Assembly (NCBI GenBank): GCA_963789255.1
Contig: CAWBJW010000001.1
Location: 1,054,001 to 1,118,000, forward strand
Source of the DNA: DATARH01 sp963789255
GTDB taxonomy: Bacteria; Pseudomonadota; Alphaproteobacteria; ATCC43930; CGMCC-115725
Length of the DNA: 64,000 bases
Reading direction: 5' to 3'
Positions 33,696-42,786 of the stretch are shown here, piece after piece. The notes below the pieces were generated by a model, which saw only the letters and a program-made list of their open reading frames with translations, searched no databases and was not told where the DNA came from. Within the stretch, counting starts at the first letter, position 1. Every line of letters begins with the position of its first letter. Both the position numbers and the translations under genes were made by a program.

Positions 33696-34106
33696 TCAAG
33701 CAGGGGCGGTGCGTCCCGTCTCCGCCCCCAGCACATTGCGGGCCAGACCATGCGAGGCGCGGGCCAGGCGGTCGTCATTGGTCCACAACGCCGCGCAGCG
33801 ATGGTGCTGGGCGCAGGCGAGATGCAGGGCGTCGGGCGTTCTCAGGCCAAAGCGGGCGCGCAGTTCGGCCGCTTGCAGGTAGACCGGCTCGGGCATTGCC
33901 AGCGAAAGCTGTTGAGCGAAGAAGTCAGCAAAATCACGCTGCAAGCCGGCGTCCGCTCGTTTGATGGGCCCGACGAGACATTCGCATTTGACCAGCGGCG
34001 AGATGGCAAACGAGGCTATGCCGATTTGTGCCGTCATCGCCCGCTCCAGCGGACCGGCCCACCGCGGGTAAATCGCCAAGCAGGCGTCGAGATAGATCAA
34101 TCCCAC
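33696..34106 (-). CDS. vapC: PIN-domain toxin of a VapBC pair
   Basis: A 136-residue PIN ribonuclease. Acidic metal-binding residues appear in VGLIYLDACLAIY (first Asp), RTPDALHLACAQHH (Asp) and WTNDDRLARA (Asp). The GTG at 34106 overlaps the antitoxin stop by 10 bp, the typical toxin-antitoxin coupling. VapC toxins cleave tRNA or rRNA unless held by VapB. A decayed copy of its 3' end is 1.3 kb away at 32358. Confidence 0.85.
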   Translation of the reverse strand: MGLIYLDACLAIYPRWAGPLERAMTAQIGIASFAISPLVKCECLVGPIKRADAGLQRDFADFFAQQLSLAMPEPVYLQAAELRARFGLRTPDALHLACAQHHRCAALWTNDDRLARASHGLARNVLGAETGRTAPA

Positions 34107-34360
34107 GATTGTCGCTCGGCCGCAATATCGGCATCGATTTCTTCTGCCGATCGCCGTGCGCTCTCGGGGAGACGGTGTTCTTTGAGCCACCCGAGAATCC
34201 GTTGGGCGCTGCCGAGCGGCGGTTCGGCTGACGCCTTCTCCGCCGGCACGAGCCGCACCATCGGCTGACCTCGATTGGCAATCACGACCTCTTCGCCGGC
34301 CCGCGCCGCTTTGATCAGCTGGGACAGGCGATTCTTGGCCTCCAGGATGTTTACCTGCAT
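34097..34360 (-). CDS. vapB: Phd/YefM-type antitoxin of the VapBC pair
   Basis: An 87-residue antitoxin. The N-terminal dimerisation/DNA-binding part MQVNILEAKNRLSQLIKAARAGEEVVIANRGQPMVRLVP is the Phd/YefM signature, and the C-terminal EEIDADIAAERQSWD is the toxin-binding tail. I choose the ATG at 34360 over upstream codons because it begins exactly at the family start. It should repress its own operon; no operator is obvious in the 145-bp gap to the divergent CBS gene. Confidence 0.87.
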   Translation of the reverse strand: MQVNILEAKNRLSQLIKAARAGEEVVIANRGQPMVRLVPAEKASAEPPLGSAQRILGWLKEHRLPESARRSAEEIDADIAAERQSWD

Positions 34361-34506
34361 GTCTGGGTGGCTCCCTGACGCGACCTGGCTATCAAGGCTA
34401 GGATATAGCGCTCGAACCCGCGCGTCTCGCCGGTTGATTTGCGTCAATGCGGCGCCGAAGATGATGGCGTAGCGTCAATCATAAATATCAGGTGGGAGGT
34501 GTTCCG

Positions 34507-35214
34507 ATGCGCGCGATGGATGTGATGACGACCAATGTGATTACCGTCAGCCCCGACAAATCGGTCCAGGCGGTGGCGACGCTGCTCGCCGAACGGGGGA
34601 TCAGCGGCGTTCCCGTTGTCGATGCGGATGGCCGGGTGATCGGCATCGTGAGCGAGGGCGATTTGTTGCATCGCCCCGAAACCGGCACCGAGCGCCGGAT
34701 CGAGCGGCGGCGGGCGCGGTGGTTCGACGGCATCGCCTCGGACCAGGAGCTTGCCCGCGACTATGTGAAGGCGCATGGCCGCACCGCCGGGGACATCATG
34801 ACGCGCGAGGTCACTTCGGTTGCCGAAACGGCCGAGCTTGCCGATATCGCAAACCTGCTGGAGACCAAGCGGATCAAGCGCGTGCCGGTCCTGCGCGACG
34901 GCAAGCTCGTCGGCATCATCAGCCGGGCGAACCTGGTGCGGGCATTGGCGGCGGCGAAGAGCGAGCCGCAATCCGGCGTTGACAGCGACGACCGCACCAT
35001 TCGCCGCAAGCTGCTCGCCGAGCTGCAGGGACAGGAGTGGAGCAAGGTCTGGGCGGCGGACATCGTGGTCAGCGACCGGGTCGTGCATCTCTGGATCTCC
35101 GACGACCAATCCCCCGAGGAGCGCGAGGCGATGCGCATCGCCGCCGAGAACGTCGCGGGGGTGCGCAGCGTCGAAGAGCACATCGTCCCCGCCGGGGTGG
35201 TGCCGGTCTTCTAG
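34507..35214 (+). CDS. CBS-domain pair plus BON domain protein
   Basis: A 235-residue cytoplasmic protein. CBS1 is MRAMDVMTTNVITVSPDKSVQAVATLL to GIVSEGDLLHRPE (residues 1-65). After a linker, CBS2 is DIMTREVTSVAETAELADIANLLE to KLVGIISRANLVRALA (about 95-150). A C-terminal BON domain (about 160-225, IRRKLLAELQGQEWSK, EEREAMRIAAENVAGVRSVEEH) follows. CBS pairs bind adenosine nucleotides; the BON domain may bind phospholipid or act as a partner module. The ATG at 34507 has GGGAGG nine bases upstream. Convergent with purD (14 bp between stops). Confidence 0.9.
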   Translation: MRAMDVMTTNVITVSPDKSVQAVATLLAERGISGVPVVDADGRVIGIVSEGDLLHRPETGTERRIERRRARWFDGIASDQELARDYVKAHGRTAGDIMTREVTSVAETAELADIANLLETKRIKRVPVLRDGKLVGIISRANLVRALAAAKSEPQSGVDSDDRTIRRKLLAELQGQEWSKVWAADIVVSDRVVHLWISDDQSPEEREAMRIAAENVAGVRSVEEHIVPAGVVPVF

Positions 35215-35228
35215 CCGGCCGTTTGCGT

Positions 35229-36497
<1,269 letters not shown>

Positions 36498-36514
36498 TCA
36501 ACAGACCTCTGAGA

Positions 36515-36606
36515 CTGTCATTCCGGGGCGCCGCCCCCGGGTCCGCGCTTCGCGCGACCCGAGGACAGGCTCCGGGTTCGGCCCTGCAGGCCGCCCCGGA
36601 ATGACT
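36515..36606. repeat. REP-type inverted repeat between purD and xseA
   Basis: GTCATTCCGGGGCGCCGCC at the left and GGCCGCCCCGGAATGAC at the right frame a GC-rich core with CGCGCTTCGCGCGA. The GTCATTCCGGGGCG family recurs at 42649. This is a common dispersed element; here it sits in a divergent intergenic gap, so it is not a terminator for either gene. Confidence 0.7.
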
Positions 36607-36660
36607 GGCATATCGAGCACCCGCATCGCTCTTGTCTCCCGGCTCCGGTAATATGGCGCG

Positions 36661-38097
36661 ATGAACGATCTGCCGCTCGCCGCTCCGCCCGTATCAGGTC
36701 CTGGGTCGAACCTGCCGGAGTATACCGTCTCCGAGCTGTCGCTGGCATTGAAGCGCTCGATCGAGGACGGCTTCGGCCAGGTCAGGGTGCGCGGCGAGAT
36801 TTCCGGCTTCAAGCGGCCCGCCTCCGGGCATTGCTATTTCGCGCTGAAGGATGCTGAGGCCGTCCTCGACGCGGTGTGCTGGCGCACCACCGCCGTGCGC
36901 CTCGCCCTCAAGCCCGAGGACGGGATGGAGGTGGTGTGCAGCGGGCGCCTGACCACCTATCCCGGCCGCTCGAAATACCAGCTCATCGTCGACACGATCG
37001 AGCTGGCCGGCATCGGCGCGCTGTTGCGCCTCTTGGAGGAGCGGCGGCTGCGCCTCGCCGCCGAGGGCCTCTTCGCCGCCGAGCGCAAGAAGAAGATTCC
37101 GTTTCTGCCCGGCGTCATCGGCATCGTCACCTCGCCGACGGGGGCGGTCATCCGCGACATCCTGCATCGCCTCGCCGACCGTTTTCCGCGCCCTGTGCTG
37201 ATCTGGCCGGTCGCGGTGCAGGGCGAGGGCGCGGCGTCGCAGGTCGCCGCGGCGATCGAGGGGTTCAACCGCATCGAACCGGGGGGACCGGTGCCGCGGC
37301 CCGATCTGATCATCGTCGCGCGCGGCGGCGGCAGCATCGAGGATCTGATGGCGTTCAACGAGGAAATCGTGGTGCGCGCCGCCGCCGCCTCGGCGATCCC
37401 CTTGATCTCCGCCGTCGGCCACGAGACCGATACGACGCTGATCGACCATGCCGCGGATCTGCGCGCGCCGACCCCGACCGCGGCCGCCGAGATGGCGGTG
37501 CCGGTGCGGCTCGATCTGATGGCCGAGCTCGGCGGCAAGACGGCGCGTCTCGCCGGCGGTCTGGCGCGCCTCTTCAGCGAGCGCCGGCTGCATCTCTCGG
37601 GCCTCGCGCGCGGGCTGCCCGACCCGCAGGATCTGCTGGGCGCCGCGGCGCAGCGCCTCGACGACCGCAGCGAGCGGCTGCGCCTGGCGATCCTCGCGCG
37701 CCTCGGCGCAGTTCGGCAACGCCTCGATCTTGCCGCCGCCGGGCTGCGGCCATCCGCGCTCGCCGGCGATGTCGCGCGCGCCCGCGACCGGTTCGGCGAT
37801 GTCGAGCGCCGGCTCGCGGCGGCGATGGGGCGCGTTCTTGTCGCCAAGCGCGACATGACGGACAATTTTGCCGGGCGGCTCGCGACCCATTCGGAGCGCC
37901 ACGAGAGCCTCCTGGCGCGCGGCTATGTCGTGGTGCGCGACGGCTCGGAACATGTTGTCACCGATGCGGCGAAGGTCAGGCCCGGCGCGGCGTTGGAGCT
38001 CGAGTTCTACGACGGCAAGGTCGGCGTCATCGCCGGCGGCGCGCGCCGGCCGGTACGGCGCTCGGTGCCCCCTGTCGGGCAGGGCAGTTTGTTCTGA
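36661..38097 (+). CDS. xseA: Exodeoxyribonuclease VII large subunit
   Basis: A 478-residue protein. The N-terminal OB fold is YTVSELSLALKRSIEDGFGQVRVRGEISGFKRPASGHCYFALKD (residues about 20-65). The catalytic region has IGIVTSPTGAVIRDILHRLADRFP, DLIIVARGGGSIEDLMAFNEEIVVRA and SAVGHETDTTLIDHAADLRAPTPTAAAE, all family signatures. A coiled-coil C-terminal third follows. With the small subunit XseB (not here) it degrades single-stranded DNA in both directions. rph starts 14 bp after the stop, on the same strand. Confidence 0.95.
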   Translation: MNDLPLAAPPVSGPGSNLPEYTVSELSLALKRSIEDGFGQVRVRGEISGFKRPASGHCYFALKDAEAVLDAVCWRTTAVRLALKPEDGMEVVCSGRLTTYPGRSKYQLIVDTIELAGIGALLRLLEERRLRLAAEGLFAAERKKKIPFLPGVIGIVTSPTGAVIRDILHRLADRFPRPVLIWPVAVQGEGAASQVAAAIEGFNRIEPGGPVPRPDLIIVARGGGSIEDLMAFNEEIVVRAAAASAIPLISAVGHETDTTLIDHAADLRAPTPTAAAEMAVPVRLDLMAELGGKTARLAGGLARLFSERRLHLSGLARGLPDPQDLLGAAAQRLDDRSERLRLAILARLGAVRQRLDLAAAGLRPSALAGDVARARDRFGDVERRLAAAMGRVLVAKRDMTDNFAGRLATHSERHESLLARGYVVVRDGSEHVVTDAAKVRPGAALELEFYDGKVGVIAGGARRPVRRSVPPVGQGSLF

Positions 38098-38111
38098 AGA
38101 TGGAGAACGGT

Positions 38112-38831
38112 ATGCGACCTTCCGGACGGGGCCCCGAGGCGATGCGCCCGGTCAGCCTGGAACCCGGCGTCGGCAAATACGCCGAGGGCTCGTGCCTGGC
38201 GCGGTTCGGCGATACCCATGTCTTGTGCATGGCGACGGTCGAGGAGCGGGTTCCGCCGTTTCTGCGCAACACCGGGCGCGGCTGGGTCACCGCCGAGTAC
38301 GGCATGCTGCCGCGCTCGACCCACACCCGCACCGACCGCGAGGCGGCGCGCGGCCGGCAGAGCGGGCGCACCCAGGAGATCCAGCGCCTGATCGGCCGCA
38401 GCCTGCGCGCGGTCACCGACCTCGCCGCGCTCGGCGAGCGCCAGATCCGCATCGATTGCGATGTGTTGCAGGCCGATGGGGGTACTCGCACCGCGGCGAT
38501 CACCGGCAGTTATGTCGCGCTCTACCAGGCGTTGGCGAAATTCGTCGCGGCCGGCGTGTTGCCGGGCGTGCCGCTCAACGACAGCGTCGCCGCGATCTCG
38601 TGCGGCGTCTGCGACGGCGCCGCGGTGCTCGACCTCGATTATGCCGAGGATTCGCAGGCGATGACCGACGCCAATTTCGTGCTGACCGGCGGCGGCGGCA
38701 TTGTCGAGATCCAGGCGACCGCGGAAGGCGCGCCGTTCGACGAAGCGAGCTTTGCCCGGATGCTGGCGCTGGCCCGCTCCGGCATCGCCGAGTTGACCCG
38801 CCATCAGCGCGCCGCGCTCGGGCTTGGTTGA
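38112..38831 (+). CDS. rph: Ribonuclease PH
   Basis: A 239-residue phosphorolytic exoribonuclease that trims tRNA 3' ends. MRPSGRGPEAMRPVSLEPGVGKYAEGS is the standard N-terminus. TEYGMLPRST-type (AEYGMLPRSTHTRTDREA) and GRTQEIQRLIGRSLRAV are the catalytic and phosphate-binding signatures. IDCDVLQADGGTRTAAITG and DLDYAEDSQAMTDANFV complete the core. The start ATG at 38112 follows GGAG by six bases. It is the first gene of the rph-rdgB-hemW order conserved in alphaproteobacteria. Confidence 0.94.
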   Translation: MRPSGRGPEAMRPVSLEPGVGKYAEGSCLARFGDTHVLCMATVEERVPPFLRNTGRGWVTAEYGMLPRSTHTRTDREAARGRQSGRTQEIQRLIGRSLRAVTDLAALGERQIRIDCDVLQADGGTRTAAITGSYVALYQALAKFVAAGVLPGVPLNDSVAAISCGVCDGAAVLDLDYAEDSQAMTDANFVLTGGGGIVEIQATAEGAPFDEASFARMLALARSGIAELTRHQRAALGLG

Positions 38832-38954
38832 CGGTTGAAAGCGGGGCCGCCGTACCCCATTTGTTCCATGATGCGAGCCGCCAACGGCATGTCTGGAATG
38901 CGACTGTCTTCAACCGGCACGCGAAATCCGCCTGATCCTGGCCTGAAGGATCAG

Positions 38955-39575
38955 GTGACGGGATTCTCACCCTTCAACGTGCGATTGCGCGATTGGACGC
39001 GCGGCCGGCCGCTCGTCGTCGCCAGCCACAATGCCGGCAAGATCGTCGAGATCGAGGAACTGCTGGCGCCCTATGCCATTGCGGCACTCGGCGCCGCGGC
39101 GCTCGGCTTGCCTGAACCCGAAGAAACCGGGCAGACCTTCGAGGAGAACGCGGCGCTGAAGGCGCGTGCCGCGGCGGAGGCGAGCGGGCTCGTGGCGCTC
39201 GCCGACGATTCGGGGCTCGTCGTGCCGGCTCTCGGCGGCGCCCCCGGGATCTATTCGGCGCGCTGGGCCGGGCCGGAGAAGAATTTCCGCCTCGCGATGG
39301 CGCGGGTCGAGCGCGAACTGGGGCCGCAAGACCGCCGCGCCCATTTCGTCGCGGTCCTGGCGCTCGCCTGGCCGGATGGCGAGGAAGCGCTGTTTCGGGG
39401 CGAGGCGCACGGAAATCTGACATTTCCGCCGCGGGGGACACGCGGCTTCGGCTACGACCCCATATTCGTGCCGGACGGCTACGCGGAGACCTTTGGCGAG
39501 ATGGACCCGGCCCTGAAGCACCAGATCAGCCACCGCGCCCGCGCTTTCGCGAAGCTGGTTGCGGCGTGTCTTTGA
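38955..39575 (+). CDS. rdgB: Non-canonical purine NTP pyrophosphatase (RdgB/HAM1)
   Basis: About 206 residues. It hydrolyses dITP/XTP to keep deaminated purines out of nucleic acids. LVVASHNAGKIVEIEELLAP is the substrate loop, GQTFEENAALKARAAAEASGLVALADDSGLVVPAL the central signature, and TRGFGYDPIFVPDGY the metal/substrate segment. The start is uncertain: GTG at 38955 (used here) or GTG at 38979. The 5' flank contains a perfect hairpin CCTGATCC/GGATCAGG (38931-38955) that ends on the first base of the 38955 GTG, which might lower initiation there. hemW starts inside the 3' end of this gene. Confidence 0.9.
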   Translation: MTGFSPFNVRLRDWTRGRPLVVASHNAGKIVEIEELLAPYAIAALGAAALGLPEPEETGQTFEENAALKARAAAEASGLVALADDSGLVVPALGGAPGIYSARWAGPEKNFRLAMARVERELGPQDRRAHFVAVLALAWPDGEEALFRGEAHGNLTFPPRGTRGFGYDPIFVPDGYAETFGEMDPALKHQISHRARAFAKLVAACL

Positions 39576-40861
39576 GCGGGAAGACCCTCACCCGGCCGCC
39601 GCTGACGCGTCGGCCACCCTCTCCCGCAATGCGGGAGAGGGATCATGCCGCCGCCTCTCCCCAAAACTCCCTCTCCCCCATCGAGGGAGAGGGCCGGGGA
39701 GAGGGAGCATCGGCCGGCGAGCCCCTCGCCGTCTATATCCACTGGCCGTTCTGCCGGTCGAAATGCCCGTATTGCGACTTCAACAGCCATGTCCGCGAAA
39801 GGGTCGACGCGGCGCGCTGGACCCGCGCGCTGGTCGCCGATCTCGACCATCAGGCCGCGCTGGCGCCCGATCGCCGGGTCGCCTCGATCTTTTTCGGCGG
39901 CGGCACGCCTTCCTTAATGCCGCCCGACACGGTCGCCGCGCTGGTCGAGCGCGTGACGACGCTGTGGCCGGTCGCCGATGACCTCGAAGTGACGCTGGAA
40001 GCCAACCCCAACTCGGCCGAGGCCGAGCGCTTCGCCGGCTTTGCCGCCGCGGGGGTCAACCGGCTGTCGCTCGGCATCCAGGCGCTCGATCCGCAAGCGC
40101 TCCGCTTTCTTGGCCGCGGGCACGACCGGGATGAGGCGATCGCGGCGATCCGCCTCGCCCGCGACACCTTTGCGCGCACCTCGTTCGACTTGATCTACGC
40201 CCGGCCCGACCAGAGCCTTGCGGCGTGGGAGGCCGAGCTCGGCGAGGCGCTGACCCTCGCCGGCGAGCATCTCTCGCTCTATCAGCTGACGATCGAGCCG
40301 GATACCGCCTTTGGCAACCGCGCCGCCCGCGGCGAGGCGCTGGCCGCCGACGAGGAGACCGGGGCGGCCTTGTTCGAGGCGACGCAAACCCGGCTCGCGG
40401 CGGCCGGTTTGCCGGCCTACGAGATCTCCAACCATGCCCGGCCCGGCGCCGAGTGCCGGCACAACCTCGCCTATTGGCGCTATGAGGATTATCTCGGCAT
40501 CGGCCCCGGCACGCATGGCCGGGTGACAACGCGCGGCAGCAAGATCGCGACCCGCCAGATTCGCGCCCCCGAGGCCTGGCTCGCCGCGATCGAGAGCAGC
40601 GGCACGGCGTTCGACGAGCTGACCCCGATCGCGCGCGATGCGACGGTCGAAGAAATGCTGATGATGGGGCTGCGCCTCGTCGAGGGCGTGTCGCGCCGGC
40701 GCCTCGAAAGCCTGGCCGAGCGCGATGTCGAAGCCCTGTTCGGCGACGCGCTGCCGCGTCTCGTCGAGTGCGGGTTCATCACCCTCGATTCCGACCGTCT
40801 CGCCGCGACCGCCGCCGGACGCCAGCGCCTCAATGCGGTGCTCGCCGCGCTCTTGGCCTGA
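39566..40861 (+). CDS. hemW: HemW-type radical SAM heme chaperone, with a repeat-derived N-terminal extension
   Basis: A 431-residue protein if started at the GTG at 39566, which overlaps rdgB by 10 bp. The conserved core begins only at residue about 52 (LAVYIHWPFCRSKCPYCDFNSH, C-x3-C-x2-C plus the C-terminal Cys of CDF), then FFGGGTPSLMPPDTV, VTLEANPNSAEAERF, and the HemN-like C-terminal domain. The first 50 residues are translated from palindromic repeat DNA (39585-39715). No other start is visible just before the core except ATG 39629. HemW delivers heme and resembles HemN without being a coproporphyrinogen dehydrogenase. Confidence 0.9.
   Translation: MSLSGKTLTRPPLTRRPPSPAMRERDHAAASPQNSLSPIEGEGRGEGASAGEPLAVYIHWPFCRSKCPYCDFNSHVRERVDAARWTRALVADLDHQAALAPDRRVASIFFGGGTPSLMPPDTVAALVERVTTLWPVADDLEVTLEANPNSAEAERFAGFAAAGVNRLSLGIQALDPQALRFLGRGHDRDEAIAAIRLARDTFARTSFDLIYARPDQSLAAWEAELGEALTLAGEHLSLYQLTIEPDTAFGNRAARGEALAADEETGAALFEATQTRLAAAGLPAYEISNHARPGAECRHNLAYWRYEDYLGIGPGTHGRVTTRGSKIATRQIRAPEAWLAAIESSGTAFDELTPIARDATVEEMLMMGLRLVEGVSRRRLESLAERDVEALFGDALPRLVECGFITLDSDRLAATAAGRQRLNAVLAALLA
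39585..39718. repeat. Repeat cluster inside the 5' end of hemW
   Basis: Inverted and direct copies of CCCTCTCCC-type sequence occur here: CCCTCTCCCGCAATGCGGGAGAGGG is one hairpin (about 39618-39643, two arms of 11 bases), and CTCCCTCTCCCCCATCG/GAGGGAGAGGG is a second (about 39668-39693). Similar CCCTCACCC/GGGTGAGGG arms frame the repeat at 26553-26900. It is read through in frame by hemW. Confidence 0.65.
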
Positions 40862-40978
40862 GGAGCGACAGAAGGGAGCGTCTCGAAGGATGCGAAATGC
40901 CGATGCAGCGCCCGCGACAATGGATCAATCTTCTACGCCGGGGCTGGATTTACCCGCCGGCTATGGCCGCCCGGTATA

Positions 40979-40984
40979 TATAAT
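40979..40984 (+). promoter_or_regulatory. Candidate -10 element for boxC
   Basis: TATAAT, within GGTATATAATGG, is a consensus -10 hexamer whose predicted start site (about seven bases on) falls at 40991, right at the boxC GTG/ATG. That would make the transcript leaderless or nearly so; no ribosome-binding sequence is seen before the start. No convincing -35 hexamer is present at 16-18 bp, so an activator may be needed. Confidence 0.35.
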
Positions 40985-40993
40985 GGCGCCGTG

Positions 40994-42640
40994 ATGGGCA
41001 TCGATTTCGCCACCGAGCCCGGCCGTTACCGCCACTGGCGCCTCGAGTGCGACGGCCCGGTCGCGAACCTGATCCTCGATGTCGATCCGGCGGGCGGCCT
41101 CTTCGCCGGCACCGAGCTGAAGCTCAACTCCTACGACCTCGGGGTCGATATCGAACTGGCCGACGCGGTGACCCGGCTGCGCTTCGAGCACCCGGAGGTG
41201 CGCGCCGTGGTGATCCGCTCGGGCAAGGACAATGTGTTCTGTGCCGGCGCCAATATCGGCGCGCTGGCCCGCGCCTCGCACGCGCACAAGGTCAATTTCT
41301 GCAAATTCACCAACGAGACCCGCCTGGCGATCGAGGATGCATCCGAACATTCCGGGCAGCGCTATCTCGCCGCGCTCGGCGGCACCGCGGCCGGCGGCGG
41401 CTACGAGCTGGCCTTGGCGTGCGACCACATCATGTTGATCGACGACCGCCGCTCGGCGGTTTCGCTGCCGGAAGTGCCGCTGCTCGGCGTCCTGCCCGGC
41501 ACCGGCGGGCTGACCCGTCTGACCGACAAGCGCCGGGTGAGGCGCGACCGCGCCGACCTGTTCTGCGCGGCCGAAGAGGGCGTGCGCGGCCAGCGCGCCA
41601 TCGACTGGCGGGTAGTCGATGAAATCGCGACGCCTTCTTCCTGGGAGGAGAAGGTGCGCGAGCGCGCCCTGGCAATGGCGGCGACCTCCGACCGGCCGCA
41701 GGATGCGCAAGGGATCGCATTGCCGGCGCTCGAACGCCGCATTGCAGAAGATGCAATCTTCTATCGGCATGTCCGCGTTGAACTCGACCGGCCGCGCCAT
41801 CGCGCCACGATCACCGTGCTGGGGCCGACGCAGGTCCCCAACGCCGGCGGCATCCATGACGAAGGCGCGGCGTTTTGGCCGCTCGCGATGGCGCGCGAGC
41901 TCGACGACGCGGTTCTTTATCTGCGCTTCAACGAGCCGGAGCTCGGCATCATCGTGTTCCGCTCGGAGGGCGACTCAGCCATGGTGATCGGGCACGACGG
42001 GCTGCTGGATCAATACGCCGACGACTGGTTCGTGCGCGAGGTGCGGCTTTTCCTGAAACGCGTGTTCAAGCGGATCGATGTGACCTCGCGCAGCCTGTTC
42101 GCACTGATCGAGCCGGGCAGCTGCTTTTCCGGGTTTCTGGGTGAGCTGGTCTTCGCCGCAGACCGCGCGCTGATGTTTTCGGGCAATCGAACCGGCGACA
42201 ATCGCGGCGCGCCAATGCTGTCCCTTTCGTCGGCCAATTTCGGTGACTATTTGATGGGCAACGGTCTCTCTCGGCTGGCAACGCGCTTCCTCGGCGAGCC
42301 CGCAAGCCTTGAACGCGCGGAGAAGGCGGTTTGCCGGCCGCTCTTTGCCGACGACGCAGAGGAACTCGGCCTGGTGACGGCGATCTATGACGAGGTCGAT
42401 TGGGACGAGGAGGTCCGCCTCGCGCTCGAGGAGCGCGCGAGTTTTTCGCCCGACGCGCTGACCGGGCTGGAAGCCAATCTGCGCTTCGCCGGGCCCGAGA
42501 CGATGGAGACCAAGATTTTCGGCCGGCTCAGCGCCTGGCAGAACTGGATCTTCCAGCGCCCGAACGCGGTCGGCGCGGAAGGCGCGCTGAAACGCTACGG
42601 CACCGGCCGGCGCCCCCGCTTCGACCCGGAGCGGGTGTAG
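40994..42640 (+). CDS. boxC: 2,3-epoxybenzoyl-CoA dihydrolase
   Basis: A 548-residue member of the enoyl-CoA hydratase superfamily. BoxC opens the ring of 2,3-epoxybenzoyl-CoA with two waters, releasing formate. The start MGIDFATEPGRYRHWRLECDGPVANLILDVD is BoxC-like. The oxyanion-hole segment is LRFEHPEVRAVVIRSGKDNVFCAGANIG, and the active-site region is LGGTAAGGGYELALACDHIMLIDDR and VSLPEVPLLGVLPGTGGLTRL (the acidic residue in SLPEVPLL). A second crotonase-like repeat occupies the C-terminal half. boxB follows after 146 bp containing a repeat. boxA and a benzoate-CoA ligase are not in the window. Confidence 0.93.
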   Translation: MGIDFATEPGRYRHWRLECDGPVANLILDVDPAGGLFAGTELKLNSYDLGVDIELADAVTRLRFEHPEVRAVVIRSGKDNVFCAGANIGALARASHAHKVNFCKFTNETRLAIEDASEHSGQRYLAALGGTAAGGGYELALACDHIMLIDDRRSAVSLPEVPLLGVLPGTGGLTRLTDKRRVRRDRADLFCAAEEGVRGQRAIDWRVVDEIATPSSWEEKVRERALAMAATSDRPQDAQGIALPALERRIAEDAIFYRHVRVELDRPRHRATITVLGPTQVPNAGGIHDEGAAFWPLAMARELDDAVLYLRFNEPELGIIVFRSEGDSAMVIGHDGLLDQYADDWFVREVRLFLKRVFKRIDVTSRSLFALIEPGSCFSGFLGELVFAADRALMFSGNRTGDNRGAPMLSLSSANFGDYLMGNGLSRLATRFLGEPASLERAEKAVCRPLFADDAEELGLVTAIYDEVDWDEEVRLALEERASFSPDALTGLEANLRFAGPETMETKIFGRLSAWQNWIFQRPNAVGAEGALKRYGTGRRPRFDPERV

Positions 42641-42648
42641 TCTTTTCG

Positions 42649-42757
42649 TCATTCCGGGGCGGCCGCAGGCCGAACCCGGAAGCCAGGAACACCGGCAGTC
42701 GCTAAATTGTCGAAGGACGGAGTTCCTGGATTCCCGCCTTCGCGGGAATGACGATAT
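42649..42757. repeat. REP-type inverted repeat between boxC and boxB
   Basis: GTCATTCCGGGGCGGCCGC at the left and CGCCTTCGCGGGAATGACG at the right, with CGAACCCGGAAGCCAGGA and AGTTCCTGGATTCC as internal arms, fold on each other. The left arm is shared with the repeat at 36515-36606. It splits the boxC-boxB gap and could reduce transcription into boxB or stabilise the upstream mRNA. Confidence 0.7.
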
Positions 42758-42786
42758 AGGTGTCGCGGAATACCGGAGGCGATCGG

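Noticed and set aside
38931..38955. Hairpin before rdgB as an attenuator or riboswitch
   Set aside because: It is a single 8-bp stem with no T-run or alternative pairing; noted in the rdgB entry only as a possible effect on one candidate start.
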